Positions 9,969 to 20,146 of a DNA stretch of 64,000 nucleotides are shown piece after piece (position 1 is the stretch's first letter; each line of letters begins with the position of its first letter). Source of the stretch: Lachancea thermotolerans CBS 6340 (Eukaryota; Ascomycota; Saccharomycetes; Saccharomycetales; Saccharomycetaceae); assembly GCF_000142805.1 (NCBI RefSeq), contig NC_013081.1, positions 682,001 through 746,000 on the forward strand, read 5' to 3'. Position numbers and translations under genes: made by a program. The notes beneath the pieces were generated by a model. That model was not told where the DNA came from. It did not search any database and was given only the letters and a program-made list of their open reading frames with translations.

Positions 9969-10691
9969 CTATCGCACCCACTTGAACTTGCCGTATTTGG
10001 ATCCACGTCTATGCTTCTTGTTGAAGTCTGCGATCTCGTCGCGACGTAGGCGCTGGGTGTGACCAACTAAATTGGTCACCAGTCCTTCGTACATCGACTT
10101 GTCTGCCTCTAGCTCGCTTCGTACAGCAGCGGTTCCACCAATCTCTTGGCATACGGCCAAAACCGCATCCAACAACTCATCGTGGGTGCGCCTAAGTGCC
10201 TCTGTGTCAAGCTGCTCCAGGTCCTTTGCTTCCAAGCTCTCAATCTTTTGCACCGGGCTTTTGTTGTTTGCTGAGAACTTGTCACCACACACCCGCGATA
10301 GGAAAGCCGCGTAGTCAAGGCCCTCTTCTCCTAAACGGGGCTCTAGTTGGCTGTACAGAAAACTGTCCAATGGCTTGTGTGCCTTGGGAAGCTCCGGCTC
10401 ATCAGCAATCTGTAATGTCTGCAAAAGCAGTGAACGTAACTTAGAATTGCGCCAGGAGAAAGGCCGCAGCTGTGTTTCCAGTAGTACTAAATGTTCGTAG
10501 ACTACACGCGGCCTCTCGCCCTTGATAAGCTCGTCCAGCGAGTGTGGTTGATTGACGTACTGGATTTCTTCACGCTGACCTAGCGCACGGTCCAGCTGCT
10601 CTACCGGTGAGAGTATTTCCGGAACAGGGGATTCCTCCTCAGGTACCCCGGCAAAATCGCCAAAGTCGCTGTCGCTATCACTATCACTCAT
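9969..10691 (-). CDS. LAA2: AP-1 accessory protein Laa2-like (YBL010C family)
   Basis: A 240-residue hydrophilic protein. The N-terminus is an acidic Ser-Asp string followed by DFGDFAG, a typical short motif that binds the ear domain of the AP-1 gamma subunit. The remainder is predicted helical, and the end is basic (NKKHRRGSKYGKFKWVR). In S. cerevisiae YBL010C/Laa2 links Laa1 to the clathrin adaptor AP-1 at the trans-Golgi and endosomes. Position supports the call: YBL010C is divergent from the haspin gene ALK2 (YBL009W) there, and the same pair is divergent here. Sequence recognition relies mainly on the motif and synteny. Confidence 0.8.
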   Translation of the reverse strand: MSDSDSDSDFGDFAGVPEEESPVPEILSPVEQLDRALGQREEIQYVNQPHSLDELIKGERPRVVYEHLVLLETQLRPFSWRNSKLRSLLLQTLQIADEPELPKAHKPLDSFLYSQLEPRLGEEGLDYAAFLSRVCGDKFSANNKSPVQKIESLEAKDLEQLDTEALRRTHDELLDAVLAVCQEIGGTAAVRSELEADKSMYEGLVTNLVGHTQRLRRDEIADFNKKHRRGSKYGKFKWVR

Positions 10692-10911
10692 TCAATTACT
10701 GGCCTGAAGCCTCGCAGACTGTGCAAGAGCTTGAGGCGGATGGCCCTGGTCTGGGTTTTCTGGCAGACGAGAGATTGGGCAGAAGAAGATCGAGACCACA
10801 TGTTAAGCACGTGATAAAGAATGGCAAAGGCATGTGACCAGATCATGAGATGTACGGTAAGAATTCCAAATGTAAACAAGTTTTCTCGGTTTGTTTAGCT
10901 GTAGTGATTCG
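10692..10911. promoter_or_regulatory. LAA2-haspin divergent promoter with CACGTG box
   Basis: A 220-bp region between divergent starts. It carries a palindromic CACGTG at 10808-10813 (context GCACGTGATA), a possible Cbf1 or Pho4-type bHLH site. It could serve either gene. Confidence 0.35.
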
Positions 10912-12801
10912 ATGATGGGACAGGTCCAAAATCAGAAACGGGAGGTCATGGAGCTTGAAGGTTGGTACGAAGAGGATTCAGAGGTTCTAACCAGTGGCAA
11001 GTTTATTGCCCTAGAAGTCTCAGACCACGAGGACGACTACAATTCTTCCAATGACTCGCCCTCTGAAGAAGAACAGCAGGAGCTGAAACAAACGCCCACG
11101 CGCTCACAGACGCGAGATAGATACAGCAGGGAAGGATCTGGGAGTCGCCAGTCACCTGCACATAAAGTTGCGCGTACTCCGGAGATCGCAGAGCTTCCTC
11201 CTGCATCTGCGGGGTCTGCGACAGCCTCTTCGAAAAGCGGAAAACGATGGTCAATGCTATCAAACAACTCCAAGAAGCGGTGGTCATCTCTCTCTTTCAC
11301 CAGTGATGAGCGGCGTCGCAGTCCGTCTACGTCTTCCATCAAGCGGCGGTCCGTGATTTCCACTACAAGCGATGATAAGCGTACTGCGACGCCGGATCTA
11401 TCGCGGCGCGTCTCCACGTCCACGTCTAGCGTTCACTCTTCGATCCCTAATCTCAAGCGTTCTTCGACTAGCAACTCGCTGCGCCAGATGTTTGGCAAAA
11501 TCGCTCTGCAAGACGACCAAAAAGAGAATAAAACCACGATTAAACGATTTTTGGGGAAGATGTCCCCTCGCCGAACAACGCGTTCCTCGCTTGGTACACT
11601 CGACCCTAACATGTACTCGTCTCTCCCGCAGCGTAACTCATACGCAGACAACTCCAGCATAATTTCGAGCAATAGCATGGCCTCGACTGCCTCTTCGAGA
11701 TGGAAATTCTGGAAGAAAACCCCTGATATGGGCTCTTTTGAGTCTTCGCCTTCTTACTCTAGTGCCAGCCTCAAAACACGCCTTTCGCAGTCGTCGCTCA
11801 AACAAAAATCTTCGCATTCTTCTTTGAACAAACTAACTTCTCACCACCGCAATTCAGTCACCAGCGAATCTATATCACTCCCGATGCCGGACCAGGTATC
11901 AAGAGACAAGTTGCGCACGAAGCTTCGGAGCTCTACCTCCATTCTGTCGATAAACTCAACAGTGGCCACCGAAGAATTTGACGAGTTCCAAATAAGTCAA
12001 CTGCTCAAGCTTTGTGAGCAGTCACAGATCCTACCGGTTGAACAGCTGGTGCCAGAGTGGAATTCTCTTCAAAAGTTATCCAAGCATGTCTATCGGGGCG
12101 AAGAATCCGTGTTCAAGGTGTTGCCGCTGGCGCAAGACGATTTCACTCACAGCAAACACCTCCGTATCAAAGAACTGGAACTCTTGCGCCTCTTCAACGG
12201 GACACCAGGGTTTACACAGATGTGCGTGTGTCATTTGGCGCTTGTTGAAAACGACCCTACTCTAATATGTGAGCTCAAGTACGCAGGCAAATCGCTGGCT
12301 CATGTCCGCATAAACTCTTGGGCAGCAGCGCTCAACATATGGTGGCAATGCGCCGTAATAATTTATGCTGCTGAAACTAAGTTTCAGTTTGAGCACCGTG
12401 ACCTACAGTTCGAGCATGTTTTAGTCGACGCAAGCGGTAATGTCACACTTTGTGATTATAAACTCGCGCGTGCGTCACAGGGCTCCGTTGTCTACTACAC
12501 ACGGCTCGACCACCCACTGTTTTTCCAAGGACGTGGGGACTACCGGTATGAGGTTTACAATACCATGCGGCATTGGTGTGCTGACTCCTGGGCGCGTTAC
12601 GATCCACGAAACAACCTGCTTTGGCTACATTACTTGGGTGTTAAGCTGATCGAGTCAATGAACGATGTGCCCCATGATGGCCAGTACTCAGAATTGCTCA
12701 AATTAATTGCTCAGGTCAACCCAAATCGCCGCAGGAAAGCGCTATTCAGACGCAGCGATCAGATTCTCAACTGTGGCGATGTACTCCGTCTTCGTAGGTA
12801 G
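10912..12801 (+). CDS. ALK2: Haspin-type protein kinase (Alk1/Alk2)
   Basis: A 629-residue protein; the first ATG of the frame is at 10912. Residues 1-330 are Ser/Thr/Arg-rich and probably disordered, with repeated RRS and SSL stretches and a KEN box (DQKENK), which is consistent with the APC-dependent turnover reported for the yeast Alk kinases. The C-terminal 270 residues are an atypical haspin kinase domain, with catalytic loop EHRDLQFEHVL near 493-503 and the haspin-specific DYK in CDYKLAR near 513 in place of DFG. Haspins phosphorylate histone H3 Thr3. S. cerevisiae has two copies, ALK1 on chromosome VII and ALK2 on chromosome II. The neighbours here (LAA2 on one side, GET1 on the other) join both loci, so this gene corresponds to both; the symbol is nominal. 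Confidence 0.9.
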   Translation: MMGQVQNQKREVMELEGWYEEDSEVLTSGKFIALEVSDHEDDYNSSNDSPSEEEQQELKQTPTRSQTRDRYSREGSGSRQSPAHKVARTPEIAELPPASAGSATASSKSGKRWSMLSNNSKKRWSSLSFTSDERRRSPSTSSIKRRSVISTTSDDKRTATPDLSRRVSTSTSSVHSSIPNLKRSSTSNSLRQMFGKIALQDDQKENKTTIKRFLGKMSPRRTTRSSLGTLDPNMYSSLPQRNSYADNSSIISSNSMASTASSRWKFWKKTPDMGSFESSPSYSSASLKTRLSQSSLKQKSSHSSLNKLTSHHRNSVTSESISLPMPDQVSRDKLRTKLRSSTSILSINSTVATEEFDEFQISQLLKLCEQSQILPVEQLVPEWNSLQKLSKHVYRGEESVFKVLPLAQDDFTHSKHLRIKELELLRLFNGTPGFTQMCVCHLALVENDPTLICELKYAGKSLAHVRINSWAAALNIWWQCAVIIYAAETKFQFEHRDLQFEHVLVDASGNVTLCDYKLARASQGSVVYYTRLDHPLFFQGRGDYRYEVYNTMRHWCADSWARYDPRNNLLWLHYLGVKLIESMNDVPHDGQYSELLKLIAQVNPNRRRKALFRRSDQILNCGDVLRLRR

Positions 12802-12902
12802 CCCTATATTCTACCCCCTCATTCTTCAAGTGACTGGAAGTTCCTTTATGGCGCTCGCCACACATCAATGATACCATTAAGCTTATGCGATGTTCGCTCT
12901 TA

Positions 12903-13490
12903 CTACATGCACAAACTACGTACGACGAACTCACTTGTGTCCAGAACACGCGATAGAGCCCAAAGCCAGATGGCTAGACACACCGGGGTCTCAACTTGCA
13001 TTGGCTTCACAGTGCCCGATGCCCACACAAACCTCACAGGCGCCAGCGCCGCCGCTGCCCATCCCTGCGAGAGCACAGATTCCACTACGCGTGGAAACAT
13101 ACCACTGGGCAGTGCGTAAACTGGCAACTTACCCTTCCAGAATCTGAGCACTAATAGCGGAGCTGTGAAGAAAACGAGACGCAGCTTCCCAAGGTTCTTC
13201 TCGCCCACTTTACGGTTTTCCACCAACTGCTCTTGCGTTTGTTTCACCTGTGTGTCCAATTGCGCAATCTGACGGTTAAGCTTCGTCCACTTTGCATACT
13301 CGTCCTGGGCGCTAGTAGACTGCTGCGCCAGGTGTAGCTCACGCCGCTTCTTTATCAGACCCTGCAGCTTCAAAGCAACAGGTTTGCACCAAATCATATC
13401 TATAAACTTGTGCTGATACCCAGAACACCATTGTAGCGCTCTGAGCGCCAGGACCAGTACCACGGTCACTAAAATTGTCGAGTTTACCAT
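12903..13490 (-). CDS. GET1: GET complex membrane subunit Get1
   Basis: A 195-residue ER membrane protein. A hydrophobic N-terminal segment ([18 protein letters not shown]) is followed by a cytosolic basic coiled coil of about 70 residues ([18 protein letters not shown]..., [21 protein letters not shown]). Two further hydrophobic segments lie near 112-125 and 135-165. This is the Get1/WRB layout, in which the coiled coil pulls open the Get3 ATPase to release tail-anchored proteins into the ER. In S. cerevisiae GET1 (YGL020C) lies between ALK1 and CKB1, the same two neighbours as here. It is somewhat shorter than the S. cerevisiae protein. Confidence 0.87.
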
Positions 13491-13651
13491 TGAAATATCA
13501 CTTTTCGAGGTTGTCGTTAGGTTATGTTTCCGTGTAGCTAAAAATTTTATAGGATATCAAGGTTAAAATTTATGAAACTAAGTATAATCACGAACAGTAA
13601 TACAGGAGAACAACACTTTAAGCGGTTTCAGGAACTCGTTAAAAAGTTTCA

Positions 13652-14404
13652 ATGAGCGAATACATAGGGGATAATTCGAGGACAGGAAGCAGTGAGGAGA
13701 GCGGGACTTTTGACGAATGGATCCCATCATTTTGCGCACGATTCGGACATGAATACTTCTGCCAAGTGCCCACGGAGTTTATTGAGGATGACTTCAACAT
13801 GACAGGACTAGGACAAGAAGTACCACATTATCGCAAAGCTTTGGACTTGATACTTGATCTCGAGGCTATGAGCGATGAAGAAGGTCAGGACTCTGAGGAG
13901 CCAGTAAGTCGCAGCATCGTCGAGCACGCAGCAGAGCAATTGTATGGACTAGTGCACGCTCGCTACATCCTGACGAAACCAGGGTTGCAGGCTATGGCAG
14001 AGAAGTTTGACCACAAAGAATTCGGTACGTGCCCGCGCTACTACTGCGGCGGTATGCAGATGCTGCCTTGCGGGCTCACAGACACACTGGGGAAGTTGAC
14101 TGTGCGACTCTACTGTCCTAGTTGTCAGGACTTATACTTACCACAGTCCTCACGGCACTTGTGCTTAGAGGGTGCTTTCTGGGGAACATCATTCCCGGGC
14201 GTGTTTCTCAAGCATTTCAAAGAACTGGAGGACTATGTGGACCGCAAAAACAAGGAAACTTACGAATTGCGCGTGTTTGGATTTCGTATCGCGGACGAGG
14301 CGCCCTCCGGCACACGCATGCGCTGGCTGAGGCAGTACCCTAAAACCTCTGAGGAGCAGCTCGAACTCCAGGATTGTGAGTTCCAAATTCCAAAGGTGCA
14401 ATAA
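13652..14404 (+). CDS. CKB1: Casein kinase 2 regulatory beta subunit
   Basis: A 250-residue protein of the CK2 beta family. The conserved N-terminus WIPSFCARFGHEYFCQVP begins near residue 23 and is followed by an acidic stretch (SDEEGQDSEEP). The zinc-binding dimer interface starts with CPRYYCGGMQMLP near residue 127, and its second Cys pair is YCPSCQDLY. The tail contains the FGFRI block that contacts the catalytic subunit. CK2 is a tetramer of two catalytic and two beta subunits. GET1 and CKB1 are divergent with about 160 bp between them, as in S. cerevisiae. Confidence 0.95.
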   Translation: MSEYIGDNSRTGSSEESGTFDEWIPSFCARFGHEYFCQVPTEFIEDDFNMTGLGQEVPHYRKALDLILDLEAMSDEEGQDSEEPVSRSIVEHAAEQLYGLVHARYILTKPGLQAMAEKFDHKEFGTCPRYYCGGMQMLPCGLTDTLGKLTVRLYCPSCQDLYLPQSSRHLCLEGAFWGTSFPGVFLKHFKELEDYVDRKNKETYELRVFGFRIADEAPSGTRMRWLRQYPKTSEEQLELQDCEFQIPKVQ

Positions 14405-14466
14405 AGCCTGAGGATGAGTAAGGTGATAAAAGAATTACGGTTCATGCGATTTCTGCGTATGTACGT

Positions 14467-15027
14467 CTAATGGTTCAGTTCTAGTCTTTTGCCGGGTTCC
14501 CACTCTTTAACGGCGCGGTCTAGACTGGTCCAGTACCGCAGCTCTACGGTCAACTGCGCTGCACGGTCCCAATCGTGTTGCGCAAAGGCTTCTCCCAGAG
14601 TTTGCTCAATGACATTCATGCGTTCGCGGTTTTCACGTGCTATGACTTTCACGTCCTGCTCGCTTGACAGCGACTCCAGCTGCTCATGCACGTCCAGCAC
14701 TCGCATCAGCAGCTCTGGGTCTTGCTGTGCGATTTCTCGCGATGTCTGCTCGTTACGTAGGTCCAACCCTGCCTGGGTTTCCAGTATGTATTGCGCACGT
14801 AGAAGAGGCTGTTTCAATGTCTGGTACGCGTGGTTGAGCTCTGAGCTGCGGCTCGAGTCGGAGTTCGCATTCATATCTGGGTGCTCCAGGGCCTGCAAGT
14901 CCCTATATTCCTTTCTCAGACCACGCAGATCCACATTCCAGGACCAGATTCTGGAGCGAAATGTTCTAGGAAACTGTTGGAATACAGAGCGTGATGAGTA
15001 AAGTCTTTTGCATACGATCCTTAGCAT
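14467..15027 (-). CDS. JAC1: Mitochondrial J-protein Jac1 (Fe-S cluster transfer)
   Basis: A 186-residue HscB/Jac1-type co-chaperone. The N-terminus MLRIVCKRLYSSRSVFQQFPRTFRSR is a basic mitochondrial presequence. The J domain follows, with the invariant HPD in LEHPDMN near residue 49 and the helix SSELNHAYQTLKQPLLRAQYIL. The C-terminal half is the three-helix region that binds the Isu scaffold (ELLMRVLDVHEQLESL...). Jac1 stimulates Ssq1 to pass Fe-S clusters from Isu1. CKB1 and JAC1 converge with only 62 bp between stop codons. Confidence 0.92.
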   Translation of the reverse strand: MLRIVCKRLYSSRSVFQQFPRTFRSRIWSWNVDLRGLRKEYRDLQALEHPDMNANSDSSRSSELNHAYQTLKQPLLRAQYILETQAGLDLRNEQTSREIAQQDPELLMRVLDVHEQLESLSSEQDVKVIARENRERMNVIEQTLGEAFAQHDWDRAAQLTVELRYWTSLDRAVKEWEPGKRLELNH

Positions 15028-15159
15028 TTCCAGGTCTGCTTTTTCCGTACTTGTTATACAACATGTAACTTCTTAAAAATCGATGGCGAATATTTCAATA
15101 ACCGAACCTTAACCTAAAGACTGCAAACCTGATCAACGCCGTTGCGCCTAAGAATCCAG

Positions 15160-16794
15160 ATGGAGCTTTCGGATCGGCTTATTATATCCAAGCCATTGTA
15201 CTTCACGGAACCTAACGAAAAATGTGGTTATTGTAGCGGCAAGAAGGCAAACAAGTGTGATTACTTCGCAACTGAGTCATGGCACAAGTTCCATGCGCTC
15301 GACGCAGACTCGCTGCAGTTCAACAACTGCACGTTGGGTTTGCAAGTCGAACTGATGCCTGTGGATGTGTATGATGAGCTATGTAATCTCGGATTTCGGA
15401 GGTCGGGAAACTTCCTCTACAAGGCTGATATGCTGCGTAACTGTTGTCGGCTCTACACCATAAGAACTACTCCAGAAAAGTGCCAAATGTCTAAAGAATT
15501 TAAGAGCTGCATTACACGGTTCCGAAAGCGGATTGGTGCTCAGCGAAGCGAGCTACCTAAGGGGCAAGACCGTAAGGGGAAGTTCGATTACATTGACGAG
15601 ATCGTACAGGCCGAAAAAGTTAGCGAGAAGTTTCAAGCACGATTCGAGCCTGCAACGTTTAGCACCGAAAAATATCAGCTATTTGTGAAATATCAAGAGA
15701 ATGTGCACGGTGACTTCAACAACTCCGTGAAGGCCTTCAAGCGATTCCTCTGTGAGTCGCCTTTCCCGGAAGATGTTGTATTAGGCACCCGACAAGAATG
15801 GGAGCAGCTTAACAACTGGCGCGACATGCAGCCTGGCGAAACGCTGCTCCGCGTCGGCCCTGCACACGAGTGTTACTATTTCGAGGGGCGGCTGATAGCA
15901 CTAGCGGTCACTGACTTTTTGCCTAGTGGGATTTCATCAGTATACTTTATCTGGGACCCAGATTTTCCCAAGTGGTCACTCGGAAAACTAAGCGCGTTAC
16001 GCGAGCTCAGTGTACTGTCCAAGATAAACCGTAAGTACTACTACCTGGGCTACTACATCGACGACTGTCCTAAAATGAAGTACAAACGCAAGTACGGAGG
16101 CGATATCCTAGACGTGTGCAATAACGAGTATGTGCCGCTAGAGCGTGTAGCTCCTCTGATTGAGCACGGAAAGTTTTTTGTGTTAGGCAGCCCAGATGCT
16201 GCAGATGAAGACCACCATAACGATTTTGACGATGATGAAGAAGACGACGACCACAAGAGCGAAGAGGAGCTTGAAGACCGAGCAGTTAGTGAAATGCCGC
16301 TGGACGATGTACCGAGACTGAACCTAGAAAAGCCCAATATTAATATCGTTGACTTCATATACGGCGAAAAAGGCGGTGCGGTACTGAGTGCTAACGAAGC
16401 CGCTGATAAACTTAGTGATACGGGTATTGAGTATACTCCGACAATACTACACGATTTGTACAAGCTAAAGCCGATCGGCGGGTGGACTACCTCACCAGAG
16501 CCCGAGGAACATTACGAAGAGTGCGATGGCGACGTACCAGGCTATACAAACGAGATTTACCATCTTCCAAATGTTGTCCCTGGCCTTTTGCCGCTGTGGC
16601 AGATACTTCACATCGTCCAGTCCGGTGAAATACGCCTTCTTAACAACAAACTCATGCTTTACAATACAAGAACGGGTCAAATTCGTCTCGTAAAAGACTT
16701 CGAAGCTGAATCCAAACGTACTAAGCGTGTGATCTGCAATGTAATACGCATGATAGGTCTCAAAAATACTGCTAAATCTCTCATTATTATATAG
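15160..16794 (+). CDS. ATE1: Arginyl-tRNA-protein transferase
   Basis: A 544-residue enzyme that adds Arg to N-terminal Asp, Glu or oxidised Cys and so creates N-degrons for Ubr1. The first ATG of the frame is at 15160. The N-terminal cysteine cluster CGYCSGKKANKCDYF, together with a later CC pair near residue 95, is the region shown in Ate1 enzymes to bind an Fe-S cluster. The C-terminal catalytic fold contains SSVYFIWDPDFPKWSLGKLSALRE and YYYLGYYIDDCPKMKYK. A strongly acidic insert (near residues 352-375, rich in Asp/Glu and His) follows the catalytic core and makes the protein longer than S. cerevisiae Ate1. JAC1, ATE1 and KAP122 are consecutive as on S. cerevisiae chromosome VII. Confidence 0.95.
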   Translation: MELSDRLIISKPLYFTEPNEKCGYCSGKKANKCDYFATESWHKFHALDADSLQFNNCTLGLQVELMPVDVYDELCNLGFRRSGNFLYKADMLRNCCRLYTIRTTPEKCQMSKEFKSCITRFRKRIGAQRSELPKGQDRKGKFDYIDEIVQAEKVSEKFQARFEPATFSTEKYQLFVKYQENVHGDFNNSVKAFKRFLCESPFPEDVVLGTRQEWEQLNNWRDMQPGETLLRVGPAHECYYFEGRLIALAVTDFLPSGISSVYFIWDPDFPKWSLGKLSALRELSVLSKINRKYYYLGYYIDDCPKMKYKRKYGGDILDVCNNEYVPLERVAPLIEHGKFFVLGSPDAADEDHHNDFDDDEEDDDHKSEEELEDRAVSEMPLDDVPRLNLEKPNINIVDFIYGEKGGAVLSANEAADKLSDTGIEYTPTILHDLYKLKPIGGWTTSPEPEEHYEECDGDVPGYTNEIYHLPNVVPGLLPLWQILHIVQSGEIRLLNNKLMLYNTRTGQIRLVKDFEAESKRTKRVICNVIRMIGLKNTAKSLIII

Positions 16795-16917
16795 TTAAAA
16801 CACGAATCGAAACCTGTTTCACGTGCTTCGAATTCTTTACACTGCGGGATGTTCAGCAAATTTGCCAGTCTTCAATCCTGGAAACGAGTTAACCTGCCTT
16901 ACAAACAAGCCGAGCCA

Positions 16918-19900
16918 ATGAATAACATACAAGATGCCATTAATGTAAGTGCCACAAGTAGAAAAGTCTTGCCAATGCATTGAAGTGCTTACTAACTTTT
17001 TTGCCTTTTGTTAGCTTATAGAATCGCTGTATTCTCCTCATCCTCCAGCCAGCATCAATGAAATTCAGCAACAGTTGCAGGCCATTCAGCGCTCCGATCA
17101 AGGTGTGGGCCTAGCGAATGAGCTTTTGCTGCACGAGGGTGCGTCCAACAATGTTAAATATTTTGGCGCACTCACGCTAGCGGTGCAATTCAACACCGGT
17201 AGCAGCAATGAGAACCTTTGGATTTTGCTGAAGCTAAACATGTTGCATTTGAGTAGATTGACAAGTATATTCGTGGGTGACCCTGCGCAGAATCGATCTG
17301 TGCTTGTTGTGATCAAAAAGCTTATGTCCAATGCTGCTCAAGTCTTCTTCAGGCTCAACAGTGGTGACGGCGGCAGCACGCCGACGACTTGGAAAAATCC
17401 ACTGGAAACGTTCGTTCTCCTAGTGTCTCAACCCGACGTGTATTCCAGCGCGTCAGACGATCTTTTTACGCATATGCTCGCCCAAGGTGTGCCATACGAT
17501 GATCTAATCCATTTTATCAGCTCATCGGATACCTTGAACATTCTTTTACTGCTCTTTTCAGAGGTCATTATTGAGGACCTACTAAAGTATCAGACTAGTA
17601 AGTTAGGTGCCTCAAACCTGCATAATGTCGTGCGCGAAACCCTGTACATATCGAGCATGTCAATCATCAACTTCAACTTGCAGAAATTGGTTGCTGCTTT
17701 TCAAAGTAGAACTAACACGGGTCCGAATGTTGCTGAAAACATTTTCCGCTGTGTTAACATCTGGATTAATTATGCGATTATGGTTAGAACGAGATCTCAG
17801 GGACAAATAGACCTGAGTGAAACCTTTGAAAACCTAATTCAACTACTGTGTCTATACGATTCGGACCAAGGTTTTCCATATTCCGAAACTGTTGTTTCCA
17901 TTTTGGCAGAAATATTTGCCAACGATCCCACAATGCTCAGCTTTGAGCTAAGGGCATCCATCGAAGAAATTTTCCTTGGCGTTCGACGGGGCTCTGGCGG
18001 GACTTCGGGAGGACACACATGGATGCTTCATTTCATGAATCATCTTGTAGTGAATCAGAGTTTCGAAGAATTGAAAGAGCTTGCATTATGTGTCGTTGAT
18101 TTTCTGCAAGTTAGTAATCTGGATGTGTGCAACAAGCTTTTCACTCAGAGTGCAAACACCGACTCAGTAAATATGGACCAGTACATCAAAGTACTCTTGC
18201 AAATGACCAACTTCACACTTGCCCCCGTTCTGGAAGAGTTTTTTTCTGTAAGAATGGTTGATTTCTGGCTGGATCTGTGCGATGGGTATAATAACCTCGT
18301 TAGAGAAACACTGAAGCCCAATACTCCAATTATAGCCTCCGATCTTTTCGGACAGGTAGTTCAAATTTACCTGCCGAAGGTTAGTCTCATCAACAAACAA
18401 AGGATAATACAAGAAGGAGAAGAGGAATCCTTACTTCATGAGTTTGATGATTTTAGAGGCGCTGTTCTTGATCTTATGGAGTCTATGTGGTCTGTTTTGG
18501 GGAATGAAAAGCTTACAGACATCCTTATCGGTAGCGTTGCCCAAGTCAGTCCGAAGTCAGCCGAAGACTTATTTCAAATCGAAGCAATGTGCTTTTGCTT
18601 GAATAAGCTACTTTCCGACATGACACTCAGCGAGAGTCCAGGAATCTGTGCTACTTTTGGTGCAAATGAAAACTTCCTTCCAAACGTCTTACTGCTGATT
18701 CAAACCAGTTGTCAGCAAAAGAGCCCGGCAAATGGTAAGGAGGCCCAAATTTTGAGTTGTGACTTTGTTAAAACCGGCAGCTCAATACTTGCAACAGTCG
18801 CTGATTATCTTAAACAAAACGACAAAAATCTACGCGACTGCATGGACGTGCTCTTCAGCTCATTAGAGACGTGCTCCAATGCAGACCAAGTCGACACTAA
18901 ATTCGAGTTGTTGCTGACCAAGTGCATTACCAGTATCTGCGAAACGAGCCGCTCAGAGTTGACCTCCTACCTACCCACTTTTACAAAGATTCAGCATGCA
19001 ATGTTACAGAAAAGCTCGAAAGTTTCTGATTTTTCTAAGCAGGGCTTTACTCGATGCCTGGGGTATATCATACAAACATATACCAGCGACGGGCCAGAGT
19101 CTCAGGCGCAATATATCCTTCAGGTTATCGACACCATAAAAACGGAGGTCACCAACTCTCAGGAAGACAGGACCCAAGTGCTTTGCCTGTTAAACTGTTT
19201 GTCCGAGCTAGGATCTGCTCTTATTCAACCAGAAGAGCCCGAAGACCCAGCCTACTTAGCTCAGCTAGCACAGTTCCAAGATTTTTGGCAAAATGACCCG
19301 CTGCGTCTGCGCGTTGTCATCTTAGATCTGTTGGAGAGCGTTTTGGCCCAGCACGGACGAGACTCTGAGTTCGTCGAGGCTGCTTGTCTGATTATGGGTA
19401 AAAAACTTACCCTTCCAGACGACGAGCCGCACTTTTTAAGCTTCTCAATGCAAGAACTTATGGAGTTCCTGCTGAGAAGATGCGCCACATGTGAACCTCT
19501 TACCGGCTTACCTTACATCATATATTTGCTGGAAAAAGTAGTCAACCATCACAGAGCATCTTTGACTCCCCAGGACTTCGATTTCATGCTCACCAAATTC
19601 TTCCTCGGCCAGCACCGGGATGCAGTGGCGAGCGATCCCGACCTCACGCAAAACATGATATCGTTCGTGAACTCTGTGATGGACACACGCCCAGGGCTGG
19701 CAGTGCACTGCGACCACTGGGCAACTTTCGTGCTGCCAGAGTTCATGCGCTACCTCTCCTCGAAGGAACGCTTCACCATCAGCGCGGTGACGAAGTTCTG
19801 GACAAAAGTCATAAACAACAAAAAGTACTCCCGCCACGACGAGATCACGATTCGCGAGCAGGTTTTGGCATTGGGACCGCAGCTAACTCTGCAAACCACA

Positions 19901-20146
19901 GGCGCTCTTCTCAGCTCCCAACGTTCTGATCTCAGCTACTATTCGGACCTGCTGAGAGTCCTCATCGCACGCTACCCGTTGCAATCCAAGCAGTGGCTCT
20001 CGCACACGCTTCCGCAGCTATGCGAGAATCACCGCGCTCACCAGCTGCTTGTTGAGAAGCTGTTTGTGACACGTGGCAGTCGCGCTGCAGCTGATGCTGT
20101 TCTCGAGTGGTGGTTAAGCTGCAACGGCTTGCCAAGGCTTACATAA
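16918..20146 (+). CDS. KAP122: Karyopherin beta Kap122 (Pdr6), two exons
   Basis: Importin-beta family nuclear transport receptor; yeast Kap122 imports TFIIA subunits and other cargo. Exon 1 is 16918-16944 (MNNIQDAIN), exon 2 is 17015-20146, and the spliced protein has 1052 residues. The splice junction joins AIN to LIESLYSPHPP, giving an N-terminus like the S. cerevisiae protein as I recall it (LIEELYSPHP..., IQRS(D/E)QG..LANELL, NVKYFGALTL). The last block is the importin-beta N-terminal signature. The rest is HEAT-like helical repeats. The frame of exon 2 has a stop at 17012-17014, so without splicing no ATG would give the conserved N-terminus. An in-frame ATG at 16849 would add 23 residues with no family resemblance, so I prefer 16918. 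A CACGTG box lies at 16820-16825. Confidence 0.92.
16945..17014 (+). other. Spliceosomal intron in KAP122
   Basis: A 70-nt intron with 5' splice site GTAAGT at 16945, a perfect yeast branch site TACTAAC at 16990-16996, a T-rich tract and 3' splice site TTAG ending at 17014. Removal keeps the frame (phase 0) and restores a conserved N-terminus. I do not recall an intron in S. cerevisiae KAP122. Confidence 0.9.

Noticed and set aside
16849-16917. Upstream in-frame ATG for KAP122 adding 23 residues
   Set aside because: The added residues do not resemble importin N-termini; the ATG at 16918 gives the expected short start.
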